64,000 nt of DNA from Aphrocallistes beatrix. Lineage: Eukaryota; Porifera; Hexactinellida; Sceptrulophora; Aphrocallistidae. The stretch is from NCBI GenBank assembly GCA_963281255.1, contig OY725492.1:3339104-3403103 (forward strand), in the 5' to 3' direction. The position numbers were made by a program, and so were the translations under genes. How positions within the stretch are numbered: the stretch's first letter is position 1; every line of letters begins with the position of its first letter. Shown piece by piece: positions 10,003 through 18,512 of this stretch. Under the pieces are notes generated by a model. It searched no databases, had not been told where the DNA came from, and saw only the letters and a program-made list of their open reading frames with translations.

Positions 10003-10998
10003 TGTTAATTAAGGAGACTAGTTAGATACACAATGTGAATTATAAATGGATTATTCTATAGTTAGGAACTGCAAACTCTGCTTAGATTGGGGTTTGAACA
10101 CCATTTATTCTATTTTGATTAGTTGTTATAATCGAGTTGTTATTGCATGACCGTAGGAAGTGGTGTGGCTGGTAAGGCCATAGCCTTAGGACTTTTTTTG
10201 ATAAATTGTATTAGTTCTATGTGTGATAAGGTGGATGAGCCTTAGCACTTTTAATTAACATAACGACAATGGCCTTACCACTCTGAGCTTCCAACGGCAA
10301 TGTATTGTGTTGCTTTGAATATATGTAAGATACTTGTATACCACATAACAGGCTATATGAATACTCGATTGTTATATCGCGTCTTCTACTGTAACTGAAG
10401 ATTATTGGAAGTACTACTCAATTAGAAAAACTATTTTTAGTGCAAGCTCGTAGGCTGATCGTGAAATGGGGAGGTGCTTTTCCTTATGTGTTGGACCTGT
10501 CACTAAAAAATTGATCCGGAGTTACCAATTTTGGCTGGGTCAAAAGTGGTTCCTCCAAGCCAAAATTGGTCTGGGTTAATTTTTTTGTGCCATTTAATCC
10601 GCTATTGTCCTTACTGTGTAAGGAAAATATGTAACAGTATTGAAAGTCGTTTTACTGCCGGCACCCAGAGAGTGTCCCTCGTTCGAGCGGATCACTCAAT
10701 TAGCCTAGCCCCAGTGGGGCTGCGTACTCACCCCCCAGCCTACGGGCCTGGACTGTATGATAAGAGAACATGATTAATTCTATAGATTTCATGCTGTGAA
10801 CTCTATTCTCTATAATACTACATAATAACATGTTTGATATAGTAACCTTCAATGGATCCTAATTTGTTAACTGCCCTTCGGTGTTAGAAAAAGAATGTTA
10901 TCCAAAACATCAAACAATATATACTAGTACAACATATCATAATGAAATTACAAAGTACAATAATTATTAAACAGACATCATTATTGATGCTACAGCTT
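10003..10998. other. Intergenic with a MITE and a fragment of the GGTCC repeat
   Basis: A MITE is annotated at 10146-10302. Bases about 10500-10600 contain accaattttggctgggtc and gccaaaattggtctgggtt, related to the modules at 2938-3612. The GC-richer patch at 10655-10760 is unidentified. No gene is visible. Confidence 0.6.
10146..10302. mobile_element. MITE with CATGRCCGTAGGAAG / CTTCCNACGGCAATG ends
   Basis: The ends catgaccgtaggaag and gagcttccaacggcaatg are inverted. A second, better preserved copy with the same interior (tattagttctatg, gataaggtg) lies at 56778-56926. The flanks here both read tattg (10141-10145 and 10303-10307), a possible 5-bp target duplication. Confidence 0.75.
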
Positions 10999-11553
10999 GA
11001 ACTAAGAAGTATACTAATGGCCTATCAACACTAAATAGCAGTCCTAGTTACTTATCAATCTACAACAAACTACAACAAACTAAACTACATATCAATACTG
11101 TCTGCGTGTAAGACATAAACATGACGGTTACACTTCAGACAAGAGTAGACATTCTTCACTACCTTGCAGCAATCTCTGAAGATAATTCTGGTTATGGAGA
11201 GACCAGAGAGCAGGGTACTTATCATGATGAGGAAAAGAACTGCTGGAATCCCGAATTGTATTAGATGGCCCGGTAGGAAGCCTCCTAATGCACCCCCCAT
11301 GTTTCCGATTATGGCAGTGATACTTAAAATAGTACCAACCGAGTTGGTATTCCCTTCCAAGGATTTGTGTTTGCTTAGAGCTATTGGGATTGAGTTAGCC
11401 ATGATCACGTAAGCTCCTCCCAAAGTGAATCATATAGAGAAGAGTATCACCAGGTTGTAGACTAGCTTAACCGTGTAGAGGAGGTAGTAGCAGGAGAGCA
11501 GCAGGATGGAGAGGTATGAGTAGAGTGTGATGACGATTGAGTGGGATGTCAGT
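10999..11553 (-). pseudogene. SLC37-like sugar-phosphate transporter pseudogene, C-terminal half (copy A)
   Basis: The minus strand encodes the last four or so membrane segments of a major-facilitator protein. The pattern FTLGGAYVIMANSIPIALS, then SLEGNTNSVGTILSITAIIGNMGGALGGFLPG, matches the SLC37 (glycerol-/glucose-6-phosphate exchanger) C-terminal half, where SLC37s have an LKGN...GTGSIGAALGP-like stretch. A TGA replaces the GGA of copy B just before FTLGGAYV. The gene is cut off at 11553 by the start of a repeat. The N-terminal half is absent. Confidence 0.75.
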
Positions 11554-12036
11554 TCGAATTGATTTTCAAAATAATGTCAATAGTTTGAATAGATTTTCAA
11601 TGTACTGTCATCAGTTCGAATATATGACCAAAAGTATTATTTGTTGCTAACACCGAAGTTAACAACGTACTTTTGAGGTACGAATTCCAACTAATACAAT
11701 CGTTAAAAGTTTCTCCAATTTCTCATATTCTCAACATAAAATGCTGCTTTTCCCTCAATTCTTATAAATAGCTCTCCATAATAGCATTCAACCACCCCCT
11801 TCGTTCAGAAATGCCTTTTTCATCCTCATTTTTCGAATATTCTCTAATGAAAATGCTGCTTTTCCCTCAGTTCTTATTAATAGGTCTCCATAATGACATT
11901 CAACCTCCCCTGTTTAGAAATGCTGCTTTTCCCTCAGTTTTATAAATATCAAATGCCACTCAATGACAGTACTACATTGAAAATCGGTTCGCACTAATGA
12001 CAGTACATTGAAAATCCATTCGAACGAATATTATCC
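11552..12036. repeat. AT-rich element with subterminal inverted repeats
   Basis: The start (ttcgaattgattttcaaaa, gattttcaatgtactgtcat) is inverted at the end (atgacagtacattgaaaatc, cattcgaa). The interior has about three direct copies of a module containing aaatgctgcttttccctca and ctccataatgacattcaa. It abuts the broken end of SLC37 copy A. The class is unknown. Confidence 0.65.
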
Positions 12037-12126
12037 TTCAATTTACGTTAATTCCGAGTTCGATTCGAACAAATGATTGCATTATCAAAGTCAATTCGAA
12101 CTAACGACTACTTTGAAATTCGAGCT

Positions 12127-12712
12127 AATGCTACGTCCCGTAATGTATCCTTACTATTAAAACTCGATTAATGTGTGTGTATATATATATACGTATATAT
12201 ATATCTGTAACGAATTGATTGAAGAAACTGCAAAGAGTAGAAAGCTGATTTTCAGCATGTGGGAGTCTTTTGGCTATGGCTCCAGTAAGTTCTGACCTCA
12301 GACGAAAATGTCGACTCATCATGGAATTATGACGTCATTGTCACCTTTTTTTATAATTAGAAATTTCAGTTTTTCTACTATAACTCAGCCATTTTAGGCG
12401 ATAGAAGGCTGAAAATTTAATAGAATATGTATATCAATATACCTCACATATGATGCAACTATCATAAAAAATGATGACTCATTACTCTGTTATGACGTCA
12501 TCATTACGCATCAAAATTTAAAAAATTGACAAATTTGGTGATTTTTCTTGCGATATCGATTATAACAGCAGGACAGGCGTATTTAGGGCTGTTATCTCCC
12601 TTGTAATTAATCAATTTGACCCCAGGCGCCCGCAGGGCGCCTCCAGCGGACACTTTGTGTCCGCCAGCCGCGCAGCGCACCAAGCGAAGCGCGCTTGTGT
12701 CTTTTAATTTTT
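12127..12712 (+). repeat. R1 repeat, near full-length copy
   Basis: This is the best reference copy of R1. It starts tatccttactattaaaactc, followed by an AT microsatellite, cgaattgattgaagaaact, two gatgacgtcat-type palindromic patches, and a terminal cassette of GC-rich hairpins at 12625-12692 (ggcgcccgcagggcgcc, gcggacactttgtgtccgc, gcgcagcgc, aagcgaagcgcgctt), ending cttgt. It has no coding capacity. Other copies lie at 16780, 23996, 31023, 46755/47670, 48010, 54476, 54825 and 60430. Confidence 0.85.
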
Positions 12713-12762
12713 AGCATGAAACCTATCACAAGTTGGAACTCGAGGAAAGTCTAGGATCTGAA

Positions 12763-13300
12763 GTATACTAATAGCCTAACAACACTAAATAGCAGTCATA
12801 GATACCTATCAATCTACAACAAACTACATATCAATACTGTCTTCGTGTAGGACATAAACATGACGGTTACACACAAGACAAGAGTAGATATTCTTCACTA
12901 CCTTGCAGCAATCTCTGAAGGTAATTTAGAGCTATTGGGATTGAGAGAGCCATGATCACGTAAGCTCCTCCCAAAGTGAATCCTATAATGGAGAGTATCA
13001 CCAGGTTGTAGACTAGCTTAACCGTGTAGAGGAGGTAGTAGCAGGAGAGCAGCAGGATGGAGAGGTATGAGTAGAGTGTGATGACGATTGAGTGAGATGT
13101 CAGTAAGTAGGATAACCCCCCTCCTATAGCTACCCCTGCCATGGTCCCTAAGTCAAAGACAATCGAAAAGATTGAAGAAATCGAGGTTACATAAGAAACT
13201 CCTTCAATTTCTGAATGGTTGATGATATACGGAAACCAGAAAAATGAAGAATAGAAAGCAGTGTAAACGAAAAATATCGAGAAGGAATATTCCACAATCC
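12763..13300 (-). pseudogene. SLC37-like transporter pseudogene (copy B)
   Basis: This is the same family as copy A, with a longer N-terminal part (GIVEYSFSIFF, SSFFWFPYIIN, then IFSIVFDLGTMAGVAIGGGLSY, matching the SLC37 segment with the StlFDvGGi-like motif). It lacks the stretch between IPIAL and the final helix, about 200 bp that copy A retains. The frame runs on into a wrong C-terminus. The 5' end is truncated at about 13290-13300, where an antisense MATH fragment begins. The two copies have complementary lesions. Confidence 0.75.
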
Positions 13301-13738
13301 CAAAAAAAAAATTTTGAATGGACAATTAGTGGAGTGAAGAATAAAATCTCCCAGAAAGAAAGCACATTCAGTGATCCGTTCTATGTTGGATTGTACAAGT
13401 TTCAAGGATGTATTAAATGCGACGAAATAAAGGATTATGTCACTATATTTCTAAACATCATGAAAGGAGAATGGGATGATGCACTCAGATGGCCAATCAA
13501 GTATAAATAATCTATACTACTTATCAATCAGCTTCATCCTGAAAATAATTATCATGGAGAATTTGAGATTACAGATAAAATATTAGGAGAGGAACCTAAA
13601 TGCTTCGAAAAGCCAAAATTATTCGAGAATGAGAGATGTTTTGGTTTCCCTCAATTCATCTCACAAACTGATCTACTAAAAGAGAAATACCGCAAAGACG
13701 ACTCAATTGAGTTGAACATCTCTGTGGAGTTAGTTTAG
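13301..13738 (+). pseudogene. MATH/TRAF-C domain pseudogene fragment
   Basis: The plus strand reads FEWTISGVKNKISQKES, then FSDPFYVGLYKFQG and MKGEWDDALRWPIKYK, aligning with residues 281-360 of the TRAF protein at 7214-10002. A TAA at about 13508 interrupts it, after which the frame continues with INQLHPENNYHGEFEI and ends KDDSIELNISVELV and a stop. The RING and finger exons are absent. It lies head to head with the truncated SLC37 copy B. Confidence 0.85.
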
Positions 13739-14544
13739 AGTCTTAGCTACAGTGTACATTGGATTCACTAAATATATTATAAGTCAATTCTTCAAAACAT
13801 ACAAGTTTCATCACTTTCTTGATTACGAAAATTGTGTTGTTACACTAGCGTAGCGATGGGCGATAATAATCTATTCAATGGGTTCAATCTTTGATCCATT
13901 CACTAAGAATAAGCATAAATATGCTCGAGAAGTCCCCGGAACCCCTAAGAATCGCTCTCGGAACCCCGGTTGAAAATCACTGATGTAGTGTTTCAATCAA
14001 CTACTACTTCATCCTTAGTCCATAATTTTCAGTCTACTGTCCTGCCTTATATTAAAACGCTACGATTTTCGTTTGTTTGTTTATTCGAATTGATTGAAGA
14101 ATAGGCAAGCAGAGATATGAAAATTAAAGCAAATTTGAAATGGATTAGTGAAGGTAATCAATACAGGATAACCTTGATTATTCAAACTATATAAGACCGG
14201 GAAAAGTGTTCGGATAATGGAAAATTCAGATAATTTAATTGTCGCGAGATAAAAATTAAGGAATACTTACGTAAATGGAACTTTGTTAGTTTCCACTTAT
14301 TTGTGTTTGCAGAAACTCACTCCCATTAAAGGATTCCCTAAGTGTCTCTCTATAGTTAGTAACTTACAAAGCGGGCCAAAAATATTTATGCGGGCTTCTT
14401 GCGGGCCGGGTTAACTTAAAATTGAGGGCCGCGGTTACAAATTTCGGCCCGCGTGCAACTCTGCTGTGGACTCGAAGTGTTCGCTAGCCGCTCTACGCAA
14501 GTGCAAAGTGTGATTGTAATATATTGAATATAACAGCTGAGCAT
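13739..14544. other. Intergenic with fragments of hAT-like ends
   Basis: At about 13935-13983 the text ggaaccccggttgaaaatcactg resembles a right-hand Charlie-type hAT end with no matching left end. Bases 14370-14450 are rich in gcgggcc/ggcccgc. No gene is visible. Confidence 0.45.
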
Positions 14545-15927
14545 TCATATATTTAAAGAAAAATAGACGAAAAATACAGAAGTCAGATTTACCATTGCCA
14601 AACACAAAAATGTACCAAAACCTCCAATCGTATTCATCAAAATGTAGAATACATTTATTACAATGAATATTGAAGCATTGCATATTAAGGAGGTGATAGG
14701 TATTGCAATTTCTTTGTAGGAAACATATAATATCGCTATCAAGGAGAAGTATATTAGACCCCAGCCCATCGAAAATGCAAAGGCATTTAGACCAATGTTC
14801 AAAATTGGCCAAAAGGATATCGTTTGACAAATCAGTGAACTTTCACGCATACAGTGCAAATAATTATCTGAAATGAAATAATAGATAGCCATGGAGAGGT
14901 GTGATAGGGTTTGAAATATATTCCCGACTATTATTTGCCATTTCAGTTTGAAATATTTGAGTATTATCATTGAAAAAATTGCACCTGCAGTTAGAAATAT
15001 TGGGTAGAAGAGTGATGCCAATTCTGGTTTCATTCCTTGCTGGTTTTGTAGGATGTGTGACGAAAAGGACACCATTGCTTCATGTCCACCGAAGACCTTG
15101 AACCATGTACATGCAACCATGAGTAGGATAGGTTTCACTACTTTCCATTTCCTTAGCGCATTAAAACTATCGATCCAAGTGAATTGTTTATTAGCAAGAT
15201 TATTTCGAATATTCTGTGATTCAGAATCAGCATCAAAGTCTTCACCGTGTAGGTAGAACAAAGTTTCCTTTGCTTGTTCATCTAATCCCTGACTGACGTA
15301 CCATTCTGGTGATTTAGGATTGATTGAGAGTGATAAAGCAAATATAAATATGATGAATAGCCCGACTACAGCCAACCATCGAAATGGAAGATAAATTCCT
15401 AACGCATAAACAACGAGGATTCCAGTTCTAAAACAGAATCCGCCAATCCCACCCAACACTCGACGCTGACTACTCAAACTTATCTCACTGATGTACAGTT
15501 TTGAAAAGACTGTAGCACAACCTCCAAACACTCCAACAAAAAACATGCCTGATATAATCACCATTGCTGAGTTCGCATTTGCTATTATTAACCAACCAAT
15601 CCCACCAATAAGACAGCTCAGCATCACAATTACATTACTATTGAATTTATATTGCACTCCAAAGAATGTACCTGCGATGCCTAGACAAGAACCAAGCGTA
15701 GAAATCGATGCAAAAATTGAGAATGTCTCCTCACTAACGATTTTCTCTTGAATTAGCTGCCCCTGAGTGGGAGAGGCATATCCTAAAACATATGCAAATC
15801 CCAAAATAGATATATAGCATGTTAATGCGGCGAAATATGTCGGAATTTCTTTACTTTTTAACAGCATTGGAAAAATTATTTTTAGATTCATATATTCAAA
15901 TATATAATATATATATACGTGTAGCAT
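14545..15927 (-). CDS. MFS sugar-transporter-like protein (Tret1/SLC2 type), possibly C-terminally truncated
   Basis: A single-exon frame of 460 residues from the first ATG; the ATG 12 codons later (MNLKIIFPML) is an equally good start. About twelve hydrophobic segments are visible. Features of facilitative hexose/trehalose carriers include YISEISLSSQRRVLGG near residue 155, INPKSPEWYVSQG after the sixth segment (the usual PESPRWL) and an FKVFGGHEAM helix. Two hallmarks are missing: the GRR loop between helices 2 and 3 (here GVQYKFNSN) and the C-terminal PETKG motif, since the frame stops right after the last helix at FSLNI. An additional exon or pseudogenisation would both explain this. Substrate unknown. 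Confidence 0.7.
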   Translation of the reverse strand: MLHVYIYYIFEYMNLKIIFPMLLKSKEIPTYFAALTCYISILGFAYVLGYASPTQGQLIQEKIVSEETFSIFASISTLGSCLGIAGTFFGVQYKFNSNVIVMLSCLIGGIGWLIIANANSAMVIISGMFFVGVFGGCATVFSKLYISEISLSSQRRVLGGIGGFCFRTGILVVYALGIYLPFRWLAVVGLFIIFIFALSLSINPKSPEWYVSQGLDEQAKETLFYLHGEDFDADSESQNIRNNLANKQFTWIDSFNALRKWKVVKPILLMVACTWFKVFGGHEAMVSFSSHILQNQQGMKPELASLFYPIFLTAGAIFSMIILKYFKLKWQIIVGNIFQTLSHLSMAIYYFISDNYLHCMRESSLICQTISFWPILNIGLNAFAFSMGWGLIYFSLIAILYVSYKEIAIPITSLICNASIFIVINVFYILMNTIGGFGTFLCLAMVNLTSVFFVYFSLNI

Positions 15928-16466
15928 ATTTGAAACCCTCAGGAGGCCAGATTTTAAAATGTAGTGTATTTTTCATACAATTACAAGAATGATATGTTGA
16001 ATTGCAAACCTTTGAAAAGTTGATGATCTTGTACAAAGACCCTAAAAGTTTCTCAAATGAGCAGAGTAGGTGCAATTTTCAAGAACTTTATAGTATAACT
16101 TAGTGGATATTCACCATATGTATCAATAAATCAATAAATAATTTTGAAGAGCGAGCAGCTCCCGCTCCTAGAATAAAGGAGCGCGCTCCTTGAAAATACT
16201 TTCTGAACAATTGTTTACGGAAATTAAATGGTTATACAATGAAAATTATTGCAAAATTCAACAAAATAAGAAAAATGAAGAATTGAATACGAGAACTAAT
16301 ACAGGCCACTTTCTAATTTAAATTTACCCTAAATTTAATTTCAGTTGGAAATGTTGAAAATTTGTTAGATACCAGGGGAAATTGTGGAAACAAACTTTAT
16401 TAGAGGAGGAGTGCGTCCAGTGAGCGCGTTCCTCAAAAATGTGCTCCGCTCTTTGGAGGCGCTCCT
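15928..16466. other. Intergenic with GAGCGC-rich repeat ends
   Basis: The patches at 16147-16195 (agctcccgctcct, ggagcgcgctcctt) and 16405-16470 (gagcgcgttcctc, ggaggcgctccttt) bracket about 210 bp of AT-rich DNA, suggesting a small DNA element. I could not fix its ends. No gene is visible. Confidence 0.45.
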
Positions 16467-16661
16467 TTAATTCTCTGCCCAGGGGAATAATCTACTTCGT
16501 AACAAATTGTCCAGGGGACAAGTTACTTCATAGGAGGTTGTCCTCCCCCTGCCTCGAAACAGCTTTTCTAGCTCTGTAATCGATTTTCCCTCTGTCTCAG
16601 GCACAAACAAACAAATAAGAATGCCTATCATTATATCGACATGAGCCATAGCAAATAGCAA
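16467..16661 (-). pseudogene. Detached C-terminal end of an MFS sugar transporter
   Basis: The minus strand encodes DIMIGILICLFVPETEGKSITELEKLF followed by a charged tail and stop. This is the last helix plus the PETKG-type motif of a sugar transporter, the very part the neighbouring gene at 14545-15927 lacks. It lies on the 5' side of that gene in the same orientation, so it cannot be its exon. The upstream body of this copy is missing. Confidence 0.7.
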
Positions 16662-16779
16662 ATAGGATCTGGGTACTCTTGCAGTATTTAATTGAGTTTA
16701 CTTGAGGACATATTTTATTCAACTGCTGTGAAATAGGTTGCCATCAGAATGTGCGAAGATATGCCGCCTAATACCAATG

Positions 16780-16835
16780 ATTGAAACTAAGAAGAGAGCT
16801 TTTCTCCTGCCTTCATCGACTAAAATTAATCAACG

Positions 16836-16900
<65 letters not shown>

Positions 16901-17075
16901 CATCAATACGCATATAAAAAAACATTTGACAAATTTAATGATTTTTCGTGTGAAATCGACAATACCAGTAAGACAGTCCATAGCCTACTATACAATATAA
17001 TAGTAGGCTATGGACAGTCGTATCTAGAGATATTATATCTCTTATAATTGATCAATGTGAGCCCAGGCAAGCGCG
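16780..17075 (+). repeat. R1 repeat, rearranged copy with (AT)n and an inserted palindrome
   Basis: An uninterrupted (AT)n microsatellite spans about 16840-16890. The R1 middle (atttgacaaatttaatgatttttcgtg) and the end ggcaagcgcgcttgt follow. The palindrome at 16976-17015 interrupts it. The hairpin cassette is reduced. Confidence 0.75.
16976..17015. repeat. Perfect 16-bp stem palindrome inserted in R1
   Basis: gtccatagcctactat at 16976-16991 pairs perfectly with 17000-17015 across an 8-nt loop. Other R1 copies read straight through (agtaagacag then acgtattta). The palindrome is therefore an insertion, and acag is repeated on both sides. Confidence 0.85.
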
Positions 17076-18512
17076 CTTGTCAGCAGTCAATAATTGGTAA
17101 TTTAGGTAATTTATCAGTTTTCTAGTTCAAGTCAGATCAGTGCATGACCTTTGAAATTTTCCCTAAATAGAGGTGAGTTGTGTTAAAATAATTTTTTTCC
17201 CCACTTATACTTGTAGATGTGTATGGAAAGGATTGAAGTTGGCAACGAAATTTGAGTACAAATTAGCACGCTATAAATCGGAAACCAAGCTTATTCCTCA
17301 CACACACGTTGAGCTAATCTACGGTATATTAGTTTGTCAAAATTTCAAACAATCATCCCGCGAGACTGGCAAATATTTGTCATTTTCATGAAATATTTGT
17401 ATAGATAGAGCACACATTTCAAGCTATAAGTTATCTTGGGAACCAAAGCGGGCATCAGGTATTCCTTTCACACATGTGGAAATTACATACAGCCAACATG
17501 AGCCAATTAAAGCGGAACATATTAAATGAACAAACTCGGACTAAGTGAATATGAAGTCACATTCAGTCGGTTTATACTAATAAACGCTCCGAAAGTTTAT
17601 ATGAAATTTATCTATAAAATGCAGATGTTGTAAAAGAGCCAAGAGGTGGCTCAGGAGGACACAAAGTGTCCGCATGCTGTGCAGCATAGCAAGCAAAGCT
17701 CGCTAGTGCTAGATTAATTTTGGTGCTGGTTTGAGACAATCGGAGTTACGATCATAAGCAGACTTAAATTATGATCACATCCAGTTGTAGAAGTGATTTA
17801 TATTTGCATAAGATGCAATTTACGTTGTAAGGATGCCTCGTGAGTTCTAATCAATGACCCTGAAAAACTCTCAAGATTGTGCAAGATCTCTTTCAAAGAA
17901 TGAGTGTAGGCCTTCATTTGTAGATAAAAACAAATAAAACTTTTGAAATATCATGATCGAAAAACAGAGCCGTTTAGTATGTCGGCAACTATGGCAGGCC
18001 TCGCAACTCACGATTTACTTGAGAACACTACTCACTATTATCTCATTTGCCACATGCCACATCGCACAATTTATTTTAATTCCAGGGAGAGAGGCTGCTG
18101 TGGTACAAGAGTCAGAGAGCCGCTTCTGAAGGGTCGGGCTACATTTTCTTCTCAATTAAAATATTTTCTTTCTGAATTTAAATATAATTTCCTATATGTA
18201 TTCTAAAAATTTTTTTCTTGAAGAAAATATTTGTTACAAGGAATGGTACATGGAGGTGGAGAAATGGTAAAATACGTAACAACAGTGTTACCTGATTACC
18301 CGGTCACCTGCCCTTGTCCCGTACGCTGACAGGTTCAACTTTTAAACACTGGGATTAGTGGAATTAAACTAGAATATAGAGTTACATTTTCGAGTCAGAT
18401 TATAATTAATTTCCCCTGCTTCCAATGAAACATGTTCTATGCCAGTAGATATTCACTTGAAAATCTCTCGAGGTAGAAGTTTGCGTGATAGACGCAAGCC
18501 TGCTAACATTCA
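17076..18512. other. Intergenic region upstream of MROH1 with repeat fragments
   Basis: Bases about 17655-17705 hold a worn R1 hairpin end (ggacacaaagtgtccgc, agcaaagctcgct). Bases about 17995-18100 resemble the small element at 36080-36192 (caggcctcgcaactcacgat, tttaattccaggg, agagaggc). No promoter motif or gene is recognised. Confidence 0.5.

Noticed and set aside
10655..10760. GC-richer patch with a gttcgagc string resembling a tRNA B box
   Set aside because: No A box at the right distance and no cloverleaf can be drawn.
14435..14830. 131-codon minus-strand frame overlapping the sugar-transporter gene end
   Set aside because: Out-of-frame shadow of the transporter; composition is Cys/Phe-rich without a domain.
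16781..17047. 88-codon frame with IYIYIY repeats
   Set aside because: It is translation of the (AT)n microsatellite.
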